From positions 1-54,229 of the forward strand of contig NZ_JAATOX010000014.1 of the NCBI RefSeq assembly GCF_011806385.1: DNA of 54,229 bases, in the 5' to 3' direction. The notes under the pieces are model-generated. The model saw nothing but the letters and a program-made list of their open reading frames with translations, ran no database searches and was not told the DNA's origin. Made by a program: the position numbers and the translations under genes. The stretch is from Phaeobacter sp. HF9A. GTDB taxonomy: Bacteria > Pseudomonadota > Alphaproteobacteria > Rhodobacterales > Rhodobacteraceae. This document shows, piece by piece, positions 25,130 to 34,842 of the stretch (position 1 is its first letter; every line of letters begins with the position of its first letter).

Positions 25130-25986
25130 ATCACCTCCGCACGCAGCGCGTCTGCGGCTTTGCGACGTGCCGCCAACAGCCCGTGTTTGGGCGCAAAAAC
25201 AAAGGTCACCAGAAAGATCAGCGTTTGCAGCACCACGATGACACCGCCGGTCGCCCCATCCAGGAAATAACTGACATAGGCGCCGAAAAAGCTGGTGAAG
25301 GTGCCGATGGCGACCGATGTCACGATCAGCCGTGGGAACCGGTCACAGAGCAAATAGGCCGTCGCCCCCGGCGTCACCACCATGGCGATCACCAAAAACG
25401 CTCCCACGGTCTGCATCGCCGCCACGACACAGGCCGAGAGCAAGATAAAAAACACCGCCTTGAGCAAGCCCGGGCGCAATCCGATCGAGCGCGCATGGCT
25501 TTCATCAAAGAACACCACCATGAGGTCTTTCCACTTCACCAGCAGGATCGCCAGCGAGACAAAGCCGATGATTGCAAGCTGCAAGGTGTCCTGCGGGGTG
25601 ATTGCCAGGATATTGCCCATGGTGATGGTCTGGATCGACACCGCCATCGGGTTCACCGAGGCCATGAACAACCCCAGCCCAAAGAACGAGGTGAAGATAA
25701 TGCCTATGATTACATCGACCTTTAGGCCCGACCGATCCGACAGAAACAGCATCGCGGTCGCCGCCAAGCCGCCCGAGATAAACGCGCCCAGCGCAAAGGG
25801 CAGACCAAGAATATAGGCTCCCGCCACCCCCGGCACCACAGAGTGCGAAAGCGCATCCCCAATCAGCGACCAGCCCTTGAGCATCAGATAAGAGGACAGG
25901 AACGCGCAGACCCCGCCAACCAGCGCAGACACCCACATCGCATTGGTCATATAGCCATAGGTGAATGGCTCCAGCAGCGTTGTCAT
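25126..25986 (-). CDS. sitC: Manganese/iron ABC transporter permease (SitC type)
   Basis: 286 aa, ABC-3 family paralogue of the next gene: [58 protein letters not shown] and [13 protein letters not shown] align block by block with SitD, indicating an old duplication. Overlaps the ATPase stop and the SitD start by 4 bases each. The pair forms a heterodimeric channel. Confidence 0.88.
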   Translation of the reverse strand: MTTLLEPFTYGYMTNAMWVSALVGGVCAFLSSYLMLKGWSLIGDALSHSVVPGVAGAYILGLPFALGAFISGGLAATAMLFLSDRSGLKVDVIIGIIFTSFFGLGLFMASVNPMAVSIQTITMGNILAITPQDTLQLAIIGFVSLAILLVKWKDLMVVFFDESHARSIGLRPGLLKAVFFILLSACVVAAMQTVGAFLVIAMVVTPGATAYLLCDRFPRLIVTSVAIGTFTSFFGAYVSYFLDGATGGVIVVLQTLIFLVTFVFAPKHGLLAARRKAADALRAEVM

Positions 25987-26885
25987 TTCTGCTCCTCCGT
26001 CACCTTGGTCTGATCGCCGTATTGCACAAAGGGGCGCTCATCATCGGTCAGGATCGACAGCTTTCGCACATCATTGTCGTCATGCAGATCCGCCCCGCCC
26101 AGCGTGAAATGGCGCAGCACCCCGCCAAAGGCCTCTTCCAGGTTTTCACGGGTAAAGGTCGTCTCGGTCGGGCCATAGCCAAGCACCGTGCCCTTCACCA
26201 AGACCGTCCGATCACAGAATTCCGGCACCGTCCCAAGGTTATGGGTGGAAACCAGCATCACCCGCCCCTCGTCGCGCAATTCCCGCAACAAGGCGATGAT
26301 CTGCTCCTCGGTTTTCACATCCACGCCGGTGAAGGGCTCATCCAGCAGGATCACCTGCCCGTCCTGAGCCAGCGCCCGCGCCAGAAACACGCGTTTCTTC
26401 TGTCCGCCCGAAAGCTCGCCGATCTGGCGCTTGCGAAACTCCAACATGTTCACCCGGCCCAGCGCCGCATCCACCGCGTCGCGATCTGCCTGTCTGGGTC
26501 GGCGCAACAGCCCCATATGTCCGTAGCGCCCCATCATCACCACATCCTCGACCAAGACCGGAAAGGACCAATCCACCTCCTCGGATTGCGGCACATAGGC
26601 AACAAGGTTTTGTTTCAGCGCCTGTTTGACGCTTTGGCCGAGCAGGCGAATATCGCCCCTGGCCACCGGAACAAAGCCCATGATCGCCTTGAACAGGGTC
26701 GATTTCCCGGCCCCATTCACGCCCACCAATGCGGTCACGGTGCCACGGGGGATCTCAAACGAGGCATTGCGCAGCGCAGTATGACCGTTGCGATAGGTCA
26801 CGGTGACATCCTGCGCGACGATCCCGCCTCCTGCCTCGGTTGCCCGCTGCGGCGTTGCTCTACTCATTTGCATCTCGTCTTTCAT
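25983..26885 (-). CDS. sitB: Manganese/iron ABC transporter ATP-binding protein (SitB type)
   Basis: 300 aa. Walker A GVNGAGKS (55-62), [20 protein letters not shown] (the Q-loop with the metal-ABC typical EVDW), signature LSGGQKKR, Walker B VILLDEP and switch VSTHNLG. A C-terminal tail of about 45 residues ([18 protein letters not shown]) goes beyond the normal 255-260 aa length. Nearby ATGs at residues 5 and 7 are alternative starts. Separated from sitA by 91 bases holding a terminator-like hairpin. Confidence 0.9.
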   Translation of the reverse strand: MKDEMQMSRATPQRATEAGGGIVAQDVTVTYRNGHTALRNASFEIPRGTVTALVGVNGAGKSTLFKAIMGFVPVARGDIRLLGQSVKQALKQNLVAYVPQSEEVDWSFPVLVEDVVMMGRYGHMGLLRRPRQADRDAVDAALGRVNMLEFRKRQIGELSGGQKKRVFLARALAQDGQVILLDEPFTGVDVKTEEQIIALLRELRDEGRVMLVSTHNLGTVPEFCDRTVLVKGTVLGYGPTETTFTRENLEEAFGGVLRHFTLGGADLHDDNDVRKLSILTDDERPFVQYGDQTKVTEEQK

Positions 26886-26926
26886 GTTGGTCTTTCGGCT
26901 AGTCTACAGGCGGCATCAGAAACGAA

Positions 26927-26960
26927 AAGATCTGCCGAGCGCGTCCGCCCGGCAGATCTT
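26927..26960 (-). terminator. Rho-independent terminator/attenuator between sitA and sitB
   Basis: AAGATCTGCCG (26927-26937) and CGGCAGATCTT (26950-26960) make a perfect 11-bp stem with a 12-base loop. On the minus strand the stem is followed by TTCG and TTTC, giving a T-run with the paired end. It lies 16 bases after the sitA stop codon, so most transcripts could stop there and only a fraction read into sitBCD. Confidence 0.8.
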
Positions 26961-26976
26961 CATATGGTCGCAGGTG

Positions 26977-27882
26977 CTATTTGGTCGCCCCCAAGAGCCC
27001 ATTGGCCACGGTCTCCGAGGTGACCCTGAGCAGGTCCAGATAAGACGGCACCGGGCCATCCGGCTCCGAGAGGCTGTCCACATAGAGCACCCCGCCGTAG
27101 CTTGCGCCAGTTTCGCGTGCCACCTGCTCTGCCGGGGCGGTGTTGACGGTGCTTTCGCAGAAGACCACCGGGATGTCATTGTCCTGCACCCCGTCGATCA
27201 CTTTGCGTACCTGCTGTGGTGTGCCCATCTGATCGGCGTTCATCGGCCACAGGTACAGCTCTTTCATGCCGAAATCACGCGCCAGATAACTAAAGGCCCC
27301 CTCGCAGGTCACCAGCCAGCGCTGCGCTTCGGGAATGGTCGCTATCTCCTGCCGCAAAGGTTCCAGCGTGGCCCGCAGCTCCGCCTTGTAAGCAGCAGCA
27401 TTGGTGGCGTAGGTCTCCGCGTTTTCGGGATCGTGTTCAGCAAATGCCTCGACGATATTGTCGATATAGATCAACGCATTGTCGAGCCCCATCCAAGCGT
27501 GCGGATTTGGCTTGCCTTCATAGGCGCCGGCAGCGATCGAAATCGGGTCAACCCCATCCGAGAGCGTTGCCGACGGCACGTCACCCAGATTGGCCAGGAA
27601 TTGTTCGAACCACAGCTCCAGGTTCATCCCGTTCCACAGGATGAGATCCGCATCATGCGCCCGCACGATGTCCTGCGGCGTCGGTTCATAGCCGTGGATT
27701 TCCGCCCCGGGCTTGGTGATTGACACCACATCCGCGGCATCGCCAGCCACATGCTGCGCCATGTCGGCCAGCACCGTAAACGTGGTGACAACCTTCATTC
27801 GATTGTCATCCGCCGCGGCGGCGCCAGACAGAAGCGTGGTCGCGACAACCGCTCCCAAGACTTGTCTCATCGTCAAAACCAT
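26977..27882 (-). CDS. sitA: Manganese/iron ABC transporter substrate-binding protein (SitA type)
   Basis: 301 aa from the ATG at 27882, which has AAAGGA 8 bases upstream and begins a proper signal peptide (cleavage after A24, GAAAA/DD). The frame is open 25 codons further but that segment is not a signal sequence. Cluster A-I features: VVTTFTVLADMAQHVAGD, GAEIHGYEPTPQDI (metal His), NPHAWMGLDNA (second His), then WLVTCEGAFSYLARDFG (Glu) and CESTVNTAPAEQ. The ligand set fits Mn/Fe binding proteins such as SitA and PsaA. First gene of sitABCD, with a Fur/Mur-like box upstream. Confidence 0.92.
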   Translation of the reverse strand: MVLTMRQVLGAVVATTLLSGAAAADDNRMKVVTTFTVLADMAQHVAGDAADVVSITKPGAEIHGYEPTPQDIVRAHDADLILWNGMNLELWFEQFLANLGDVPSATLSDGVDPISIAAGAYEGKPNPHAWMGLDNALIYIDNIVEAFAEHDPENAETYATNAAAYKAELRATLEPLRQEIATIPEAQRWLVTCEGAFSYLARDFGMKELYLWPMNADQMGTPQQVRKVIDGVQDNDIPVVFCESTVNTAPAEQVARETGASYGGVLYVDSLSEPDGPVPSYLDLLRVTSETVANGLLGATK

Positions 27883-28245
27883 AGAGGATCCTTTCCAAAT
27901 CGACCGCAATAGTTGCGCGCAAATGCCGATCATCCGAGCACCTGTTGGATCATGCATAGCTTACAGCGCAAATATTGCAACTGCAAATCATTCTCAAATA
28001 AGAAAAATGATCAAATTTGAAAGGCGCTCCTTTGACGTCGCACGAATATCACCCTGTGCCATATTACGGTCTTTTGACCTGGCCGAGCGGATGCAGTGCA
28101 CCCCCATAGCCCCGGCGCCTCTCTTATCGGATCCACGCCAACAGCACGCCAACAGTAAGAGACTTGAATTGCCCTCAGCCACATCGGAGCATCGCAGAGG
28201 ATGGAAGCCGCCAACGCCGGCCTGCGCCTCCATCCCTCGCGCGGG
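27883..28245. other. Intergenic region between sitA and the chemoreceptor gene
   Basis: This 363-base gap holds the leader and probable promoter of sitA (minus strand) with a Fur/Mur-like site at 27982-27998, in an AT-rich block from about 27970 to 28025. The remainder, 28030-28245, shows no convincing gene, promoter or hairpin to me. Confidence 0.5.
27982..27998 (-). promoter_or_regulatory. Candidate Fur/Mur box upstream of sitA
   Basis: The minus strand reads TTTGAGAATGATTTGCA; its core TGAGAATGATTTGCA matches the classic Fur core TGATAATGATTATCA at 12 of 15 bases. In alphaproteobacteria this Fur-family member usually responds to Mn (Mur) and represses sit genes. It lies about 100 bases before the sitA start. 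Confidence 0.5.
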
Positions 28246-30621
28246 TCAGAAATCCATCCATTTGTCGTTGGCGAGACGTTTCTCCGGCGCCGCATCCTGC
28301 ACATCAGCCCCCTGCCCCTGCGCATCGGGCGTGGCAACTGCCTCTATGGCGGGAAGATGCCCATCCGCTGTCTGCTCCAGCAAAAGCTGCGCAGCTTCGG
28401 CCGGGCGCACGCTGCTGTCAGCCTCTAGCGTTCTGAAACGGCCGACATATTGCATCAGCCGCTCCGCATCGGAGCGCAGCATATGCGCCGCGGCTGTATT
28501 CTCCTCGACCATGGCCGCGTTGTTCTGGGTCACCTGATCCAATTGCGACATGCCCATGTTTATTTCGCTCAAAGCGACCGACTGTTCTCGCGACGACTGC
28601 GAGATCTGCTTTACCAGATCGGAGATATGCTTCACCTGATCCACGATCAACGTCAGGGCGTCCCCGGTGCGCCCCACCATCTCGACGCCCCGCCCAACTT
28701 GCTGGCCGCTCTTTTCAATCAAGGCTTTAATCTCCAACGCCGCGCCGGAGGATCGCTGGGCCAAACCCCGGACCTCCGATGCCACCACCGCAAAACCACG
28801 TCCAGCCTCGCCCGCCCGTGCAGCCTCGACCCCGGCGTTGAGCGCCAGAAGGTTGGTCTGGAATGCGATGTCGTCGATCACCGAAATGATCTGACTGATC
28901 TGCTCCGAGGATTGCTCGATCTCCGTCATCGCCTTGACGGTTTCCTCGACCACCTCACCACTATCTTCGGCTTTGCTGCGCGCGGTTTCAACGGTGCTTT
29001 CGACGCTTTGAACATGTTCGTTGGCCGATCTCACACTTGCTGTAACCTGCTCCAGCGCAGCGGCGGTTTGTTCGAGCGTCGCAGCCTGACTCTCGGTGCG
29101 AGAGGACATATCATCGGCGGAATTGCTGATTTCCGATGCGGAGCGGTTGATGTTGTCGGCCGTTTCCCGCACCGACAACACGACGCCGTTCAAGCTCACC
29201 ATCGCATCATTGATACTATACCGCAGCTTCTCGTGCTCTTCCGGGAATTTCTGGTTCACGTGATTGCGGAAATCGCCCTGCGCCAGGTTCGTCAATGCGC
29301 CGCTCAGCGCTTGTACGACCATCGCATTGTTTTCCTGCACAACCTTCTCCCGCGCCTGCGCCGCCGCGCCAGACCGCAGCCGGTCTTGCAGCTGCACCAA
29401 TGTCCGCGCGATAAAGCCCACCTCATCCGCCTGGCTTTGACCCGCAATCTTGCGGTCATAGTTCTCCTTTGACAGCTCCTTGATCTCTGTCGCCAACCCC
29501 TGGACCCGCCGCGAGATTCCACGCGCTGCAAACCAGCTCAAGGCGCAGAGCAACACCGCGGTGACGACCAATTCGATAAAGGTCATGATTTTGGCCTCAT
29601 TTGAAAAGGCCATGGCCTCGGCGCGATCAATCTCGAACACCACGCCCCACCTGTCGCCCGACGGCGTGGCGACGGTATCGGTCATCGCCACGACAGTTTC
29701 GCCAGAGACCCCGCGCACCGATTTGAAGTATTGCCGATTTCCAGCCAGCGCCGCCTGTATCTGCGTCAGATCAGGGAGCGTATCGAGCGTCGCAAAGCGC
29801 CCCTCAATCCGGGAATCATTCAAAACCTGGCCCGAGGCGTCAACGAGATAGAGTTCGCCACTCTCCCCCAGGAGTTGTGCATCCGAAAGAATGCTCCGCA
29901 AGATACTCAGGGGAACCTGCACCGCGACCACACCTGCGCGGACGCCATTGTCAAACACCGGCGCCGCCATGAACATCGCGGGCGCACCCGAACTTGGGGC
30001 GTATGGTGCGATATTCGTCATGTGGAATTCGCCGGGCTTTAATTCGCTTGCGGCCCGAAATGCCTCTCCTAGGCCCGAAGAAGCATACTTGCCCTGCATG
30101 AAATCAAGGCCGAAATCATCTTCTTTGTAAACGGAGTAAATCAGGTGCCCATCGGTATCAAACAGAAAGAGATCATAATAGCCGCGCGACCGCTGATACG
30201 CCCGCAAACCCGCATGGTGTCGGATATGCGCCTGGGTCCAGACTGACCCATCACCCGCATCCAAGAGCTCATCCTTCTGGCCCGCGGGATGGGGATTTTC
30301 CGAAATATAAAGCGCCCGGGGATCCATACTGCCGTCACCTTCGACGATGTGCCAGGCGTCATGAAGTTCCCTTAGCGCGCTCTGCGTTGCGTAACTTACT
30401 GATAAAGAAACAACATCTTTCTGAATCCCTTCCAGCCAACGCCCCACAGACGCGCTGCGATCATGCAGGAAACTGGAATAGGAGGCCCGGTGATCCTTTT
30501 CCATCGTTTCGGTGTTCTGCCGTATATTCAAAAGCCCCGCTGCCACCACGAGCGCAACTGTTGGCACAGCGATAACCAGAGATAATTTCCAGGCCAGCTT
30601 CAACTTTTTAAAATGGAGCAT
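28246..30621 (-). CDS. Transmembrane methyl-accepting chemotaxis protein with extracellular Cache sensor
   Basis: 791 aa. TM1 spans about residues 13-31; the periplasmic region to about 340 looks like a double Cache domain ([24 protein letters not shown] and [18 protein letters not shown] are Cache strands); TM2 follows at about 345-368 ([21 protein letters not shown]), then HAMP, a second linker and the signalling hairpin ([35 protein letters not shown]). The protein ends in KWMDF, matching the WxxF-type pentapeptide that tethers CheR/CheB. GAGG lies 7 bases before the ATG. Ligands of such domains are often amino or carboxylic acids; none can be assigned. It stands alone, with no che genes nearby. 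Confidence 0.93.
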   Translation of the reverse strand: MLHFKKLKLAWKLSLVIAVPTVALVVAAGLLNIRQNTETMEKDHRASYSSFLHDRSASVGRWLEGIQKDVVSLSVSYATQSALRELHDAWHIVEGDGSMDPRALYISENPHPAGQKDELLDAGDGSVWTQAHIRHHAGLRAYQRSRGYYDLFLFDTDGHLIYSVYKEDDFGLDFMQGKYASSGLGEAFRAASELKPGEFHMTNIAPYAPSSGAPAMFMAAPVFDNGVRAGVVAVQVPLSILRSILSDAQLLGESGELYLVDASGQVLNDSRIEGRFATLDTLPDLTQIQAALAGNRQYFKSVRGVSGETVVAMTDTVATPSGDRWGVVFEIDRAEAMAFSNEAKIMTFIELVVTAVLLCALSWFAARGISRRVQGLATEIKELSKENYDRKIAGQSQADEVGFIARTLVQLQDRLRSGAAAQAREKVVQENNAMVVQALSGALTNLAQGDFRNHVNQKFPEEHEKLRYSINDAMVSLNGVVLSVRETADNINRSASEISNSADDMSSRTESQAATLEQTAAALEQVTASVRSANEHVQSVESTVETARSKAEDSGEVVEETVKAMTEIEQSSEQISQIISVIDDIAFQTNLLALNAGVEAARAGEAGRGFAVVASEVRGLAQRSSGAALEIKALIEKSGQQVGRGVEMVGRTGDALTLIVDQVKHISDLVKQISQSSREQSVALSEINMGMSQLDQVTQNNAAMVEENTAAAHMLRSDAERLMQYVGRFRTLEADSSVRPAEAAQLLLEQTADGHLPAIEAVATPDAQGQGADVQDAAPEKRLANDKWMDF

Positions 30622-30949
30622 TCGAAAACCTCATAAATCGCTCACCGGACAGGCCAAGCCTGCGAAACTACGCGATCCAGATTGACGTTTTCGAGTTTAC
30701 CATTGGTGAATAAAAAACGATCACTTGCCCATTTTATAGGCAGCGGCGCAAATACGTCAGAAAAGCGACGTGGCAAGGGCTGGACCGGTAACACATCGGT
30801 CACAGCCCCGGCATCAAGCGCCTAATTCTGCCCCTTGCCGATCACGACCAGAGCCGCAGAGAGGACAGCTTTCCTCTCTGTGGAATCACGCCCGGCAAAA
30901 GCGTCAGACGTTTCGCCCAGACGCGGCGCGCACAACTCAGGAGTGCATA
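30622..30949. other. Intergenic region between chemoreceptor and nucleoside hydrolase genes
   Basis: 328 bases. Next to the receptor start is an AT-rich leader (30690-30740) that probably contains its promoter, although no clear -35/-10 pair stands out. A stem-loop at 30857-30880 lies downstream of the nucleoside hydrolase. No protein-coding signal is convincing. Confidence 0.5.
30857..30880 (-). terminator. Stem-loop downstream of the nucleoside hydrolase gene
   Basis: CAGAGAGGA (30857-30865), loop of 6, TCCTCTCTG (30872-30880): perfect 9-bp stem, 70 bases after the hydrolase stop on the minus strand. There is no T-run, so termination is only likely. Confidence 0.5.
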
Positions 30950-31870
30950 TCAGGGCAGCAAGGAGAGCCGTTTCAGAAACAGTGCCTTGACCGCCTCGGC
31001 ATCGACGTCCATCGCGACAAGGGTATCGCCGCGCGCGTCCGTAGCCACCTGCGTCTTGCCGGATGTGTCTGCTTCGGTTGATACGGTGACGGGCACCGCA
31101 CGGGTCTGGAACAGATCGGCATGGGTGCAGGCAATCACCGCCGCAGGATCATGCAGGGAGCAGCCGTTGAGGTTGGCAACCTCCTGATAGAACTTGATAT
31201 AAAAGCGGCTCATGTCCTTCAGCATCCCGCCGAGCTCGGGTGAGCGGTCCCGGATACCATCGAAATCCTCGGGCGTGCAGAGGATTTTCAGCGTTACATC
31301 CAGTCCCACCATGGTCACCTTGCCCTGCGACGCGGCAAAGACCACCTCGGCGGCATGAGGATCGTGATAGATATTGGCCTCTGCATGCGGGGTGATATTC
31401 CCCCCGGCCTCCAGTGAGCCGCCCATGATGACGATCGCCTTGCAATTGCTGACGAATTCCGGGTCACGCTGTACCGCCAGCGCAATATTTGTCAGGGGCC
31501 CAACAGGGCAGAGCACCAGCTCTCCGCGATGTTCCCGCGCCATGCGGATCAGAAAATCTGCCGCATCTTCCTCAACCGGTTTGCCTTTGGGTTCTGCTGC
31601 GGGGATATCGCCGAAACCCTCGTCGCCGTGGACATGGGTCGAGGGTGAAAAGGGCGGCAGCACCAGCGGCTTCTCGGCGCCATGCGCCACCGGCAGGTCA
31701 AGGTCAGCGGCTTCCAGCAGGCGCAGCGCATTGCGGGTGGCCATCTTGGTGGTCACATTGCCAAAGATCGTAGTCAGGCCCAAAAGCTCGATATCCGGCG
31801 CGGCTGCGGCATAGAAAATCGCCATTGCATCGTCGATGCCGGGATCCGTGTCGATGATCAATTTGGTCAT
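30950..31870 (-). CDS. Inosine-uridine type nucleoside hydrolase
   Basis: 306 aa from the ATG at 31870, with GGAG 10 bases upstream; the longer frame start lacks family similarity. The N-terminal calcium-site motif IIDTDPGIDDAMA (D7, D9, D13, D14) defines the IU-nucleoside hydrolases, supported by GLTTIFGNVTT, VLCPVGPLTNIA, IIVMGG and the late LHDPAAVIAC (Asp ligand). It splits ribonucleosides into base and ribose in the cytoplasm. It follows the polyamine-type ABC operon on the same strand, but a terminator and 215 bases intervene, so it is probably separately transcribed. Confidence 0.92.
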   Translation of the reverse strand: MTKLIIDTDPGIDDAMAIFYAAAAPDIELLGLTTIFGNVTTKMATRNALRLLEAADLDLPVAHGAEKPLVLPPFSPSTHVHGDEGFGDIPAAEPKGKPVEEDAADFLIRMAREHRGELVLCPVGPLTNIALAVQRDPEFVSNCKAIVIMGGSLEAGGNITPHAEANIYHDPHAAEVVFAASQGKVTMVGLDVTLKILCTPEDFDGIRDRSPELGGMLKDMSRFYIKFYQEVANLNGCSLHDPAAVIACTHADLFQTRAVPVTVSTEADTSGKTQVATDARGDTLVAMDVDAEAVKALFLKRLSLLP

Positions 31871-32048
31871 GGGAACTGTTCTCCGCTCTTCATCTGCTCT
31901 TGCCATCCGCGCGATCCTGCCAGACATGGCCGGACCTTCTGCGGCGGGCCTGATGGGTCTGGAAATCGCCGCAGTCTCTCATTTACGCGGGCGGAGCATG
32001 AAATGCCAAGGGGCTTTGCGCTGCGCGCCCCAAGGTCACGGAAGAGAG

Positions 32049-32078
32049 CAGCCACCCCGAACAACGCCGGGGTGGCTG
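32049..32078 (-). terminator. Terminator of the potABCD-type operon
   Basis: CAGCCACCCCG (32049-32059) and CGGGGTGGCTG (32068-32078) form a perfect 11-bp stem with an 8-base loop, followed on the minus strand by CTCTCTTCC. It begins 7 bases after the binding-protein stop codon. Confidence 0.8.
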
Positions 32079-32085
32079 GCTGGTC

Positions 32086-33114
32086 TTACTTGGTCAGGTC
32101 CGTCCAAATGCGGGCGTAAAGATCCTGCACTTTGGGCGGGCAGGTCCGCTGGAAGTGCGCCTCTGGCTCAAACTCGGCCGGAATGGTCATCTCCGGGGCG
32201 GCCAGGAGCTTCTCGCTCATGAAGGCCTCGCTGCCCATGATCGCGTTGGGATAGCCGGTGTAGTCAGAAACGATCGCGGCGTTTTCCGGATCCATGAGGA
32301 AGTTCAGGAACAGCTTTGCATTCTCGACGTTGTGGGCATCCGCCAGGATCGCGACGTTGTCCTGCCATTTCGGGAACCCCTCTTTGGGATAGCCATAGGC
32401 AAAGCCGCTGTTGGCTTCCCGGATGCGCATCGACGCGCCACTCCAGAAGACCGAAGCTTGCAGATCCTCGTTGACGAATTTCTCAAAGCTGGCGTAGTCG
32501 ATCGAGGCCCAATAGGGCTTTGCCGCGACCAGCTTGTCGCGGGCCGCCTTCAGCACTTCCTTGTCGGTGGTGCAGCTTTCGCCACCAACCGAATAGATCG
32601 CAAGGTCGATCACGTCCGACATTGCCGGCACGACGTTGATCTTGCCCTTGAGCTCTTCTGGCGGGTTCAGGAAGATATCGGAGGTGTTGATATCACCGCT
32701 ATAGACGTCGGTGTTGACCATCACGCCGGTGGTGCCCCAGACGTAAGGAATGGTGTAGGAGCGACCCTCGTCCCAGAACACATCGACCCAGGCAGGATCG
32801 ACATTCTTGAAGTTCTCCATCGTGTTGGGGTCGCTCTTCAGATACAGACCCTTGTCGATGTAGATCGGAACCACTGCGGCCGAAGACACCACGATATCAA
32901 ACCCGTGACCACCGGCGTCGATCTTGGCGATGGCGGTTTCGTTGCTGTCATATTCGGTCAGCGTCACGTCCACGTCATAGGTCTTTTCGAATTTCTCAAT
33001 CAGATCCGGCGGCGTGTAGAGGCCAAAGTTGTAGATGTTCAGCGTTCCCTCGGCCAGCGCAGGCAGCGCCGAAACCGCGATGATCGCCGTGGTTAACCCG
33101 AGCTTGATCTTCAT
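32086..33114 (-). CDS. Polyamine-type ABC transporter substrate-binding protein (PotD/PotF-like)
   Basis: 342 aa. Signal peptide MKIKLGLTTAIIAVSALPALA (cleavage after A21) then the type II binding fold: GTLNIYNFGLYTPPDLIEKFEKTY, FDIVVSSAAVVPIYIDKGLY, VWGTTGVMVN, SDVIDLAIYSVG and FLNFLMDPENAA. This is the spermidine/putrescine-binding family, but the opening is NFGLYTPP rather than NWSDYI as in PotD, so the ligand may be another amine or a betaine-like compound. Last gene of its operon. Confidence 0.88.
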   Translation of the reverse strand: MKIKLGLTTAIIAVSALPALAEGTLNIYNFGLYTPPDLIEKFEKTYDVDVTLTEYDSNETAIAKIDAGGHGFDIVVSSAAVVPIYIDKGLYLKSDPNTMENFKNVDPAWVDVFWDEGRSYTIPYVWGTTGVMVNTDVYSGDINTSDIFLNPPEELKGKINVVPAMSDVIDLAIYSVGGESCTTDKEVLKAARDKLVAAKPYWASIDYASFEKFVNEDLQASVFWSGASMRIREANSGFAYGYPKEGFPKWQDNVAILADAHNVENAKLFLNFLMDPENAAIVSDYTGYPNAIMGSEAFMSEKLLAAPEMTIPAEFEPEAHFQRTCPPKVQDLYARIWTDLTK

Positions 33115-33133
33115 GTTGTTCTCCTCTGTCGGT

Positions 33134-33937
33134 TCACGTTTTTTTTCTGGTTAGCAGCCACGCCCCGACCACGATCAACACGCTGATCAGCAGAAGAAGC
33201 GAGGAAATGGCGTAGATTTCCGAAGTTAGGTTCCGGCGGAGCTGACCCATCAGATAGGTTGGCAGCGTGTCTTGGCCGGGCGCCTTCAGGAAATCAGAGA
33301 TCACCACATCATCAAGAGACACAACAAAAGCCAGGGCGAAGCCGGCCAGGATCCCGGGCGCCAAGAGCGGCAAGGTCACCTTGCGGAAGGTATAGAACCG
33401 TCCGGCATAGAGGTCGGCGGCTGCGGTCTCCAACGTCAGATCCATGCCTTCGAGGCGAGCCCGGATCGGCATATAGGCAAACGGAATACAAAAGGCGCTG
33501 TGGGCAATAATCAGATACCCCAGACCGTTGTAGCCGGTGAACTGCCGCACCTGCGCAAGAATGATCACAAGCGCAATGGCCAAAACGATTTCAGGCACCA
33601 TCAGGGGCTCGTTCAACACAAGGTGGATTGTCCCCTCCCCCTTGAACCCGCGTGTCCGGGTGGTGGCCAGCGCGGCCATCGTTGCGGTGGTGGTCGCGAC
33701 CAACGCCGCACAGCTGGCCAAGATCAGCGAGGTGATACCGGCAGATATGAAAGCATCGTTTTGCAGCGCAGCCGCGTACCAGCGCAGCGACACCCCATCC
33801 CAATCCCCGATCACCTTGCCAGAGTTGAAGGAGTTGGCCACCAGAATGACCATCGGGATATAGAGGATCACGAAACAGGTGATCGCCAGAGTGGCGGCCG
33901 CGGGAAGCCGGCGAACATCAAAGCGTTTATCAGTCAC
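33134..33937 (-). CDS. Polyamine-type ABC transporter permease (PotC-like)
   Basis: 267 aa, six predicted spans. The inner-membrane permease EAA loop region reads AAADLYAGRFYTFRKVTLPLLAPGILAG, and the family block SFNSGKVIGDWDGVSLRWY follows TM1. Overlaps the PotB-like gene by 8 bases. It pairs with that permease to form the channel. Confidence 0.9.
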   Translation of the reverse strand: MTDKRFDVRRLPAAATLAITCFVILYIPMVILVANSFNSGKVIGDWDGVSLRWYAAALQNDAFISAGITSLILASCAALVATTTATMAALATTRTRGFKGEGTIHLVLNEPLMVPEIVLAIALVIILAQVRQFTGYNGLGYLIIAHSAFCIPFAYMPIRARLEGMDLTLETAAADLYAGRFYTFRKVTLPLLAPGILAGFALAFVVSLDDVVISDFLKAPGQDTLPTYLMGQLRRNLTSEIYAISSLLLLISVLIVVGAWLLTRKKT

Positions 33938-34841
33938 GGCGAGACCCTCCTCCGGTCAGGCGGCTGTACCAGATCAGCGCCACCAGAACCAATGCCGTCA
34001 GCGTTAGGGAAAGCGCCGCGCCCAGCGGCCAGTTGCGGCCCTGACCGAATTGCATTTCGATCAGATTGCCCAGCATCATCGACTTGCCGCCGCCCATGAT
34101 GCGCGGCGTGACATAGGCACCGAGCGAGGGAATGAAGACCAGGATAGACCCGGCAATGACCCCTGGCCGAACCATCGGCAGGATCACACGGCGCAGGCAG
34201 TAGAGCCGCGAGGCATAGAGATCATATCCAGCCTCGGCGAGGCGGAAATCAAACCGCTCGATCGCCGAATAAACCGGCAAGACCATCAGCGGCAGGAAGA
34301 CATAGGCCATGCCCACCAGCAGCGCAAAGTTGGTGAACATCATCTGGATCGGCTCATCAATCAGCCCCAACCCCAGCATGATCCGGTTAAAGACCCCGTC
34401 CGAGCGGATCATCTCCTGCACCGCAATGGTGCGCACCAGAAGGTTGGTCCAGAACGGAATGGTGATCAACAGCAGCCAAAATGCCCTTTGCTTTTGGGGA
34501 CGGGTGGCGATGAACCAGGCGGTCGGCACCCCCAGGAACAGCGTGATCACGGTTGTGGCAAGCGAGAGCACCACCGAACGGGTCAGGATGGTCAGATGCG
34601 CGTCCGACAGGCTGACGGTGTCGTCAAAGATATCGCGCTCAAACAGGACCGAAAACCATCCCTCAAAGGACAGTTTCCAATGCACCCCGCCAAAATCACC
34701 GGGGGACAAGAAGGAATAGACCACCACCACCAGCAGCGGCAGGATCGAAAACAGGGTGATAATGGCCAGAGCCGGCGACGCCAGCGCCCAGCGGCGGCGC
34801 GTATCGGCGACTCGGGCGTGATCTTCTGAGGACCGTCCCAT
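33930..34841 (-). CDS. Polyamine-type ABC transporter permease (PotB-like)
   Basis: 303 aa from the ATG at 34841, which is one base after the ATPase stop codon (TAA-G-ATG); the open frame runs upstream into the ATPase gene but out of its frame. EAA loop AGYDLYASRLYCLRRVILPMVRPGVIAG, and the PotB blocks FWTNLLVRTIAVQEMI and LGAYVTPRIMGGGKSMMLGNLIE are clear. Translationally coupled with its neighbours. Confidence 0.92.
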   Translation of the reverse strand: MGRSSEDHARVADTRRRWALASPALAIITLFSILPLLVVVVYSFLSPGDFGGVHWKLSFEGWFSVLFERDIFDDTVSLSDAHLTILTRSVVLSLATTVITLFLGVPTAWFIATRPQKQRAFWLLLITIPFWTNLLVRTIAVQEMIRSDGVFNRIMLGLGLIDEPIQMMFTNFALLVGMAYVFLPLMVLPVYSAIERFDFRLAEAGYDLYASRLYCLRRVILPMVRPGVIAGSILVFIPSLGAYVTPRIMGGGKSMMLGNLIEMQFGQGRNWPLGAALSLTLTALVLVALIWYSRLTGGGSRRD

Positions 34842-34842
34842 C

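Noticed and set aside
28030-28245. Small ORFs between sitA and the chemoreceptor
   Set aside because: Short frames lack ribosome sites and run antisense into the receptor gene; nothing supports translation.
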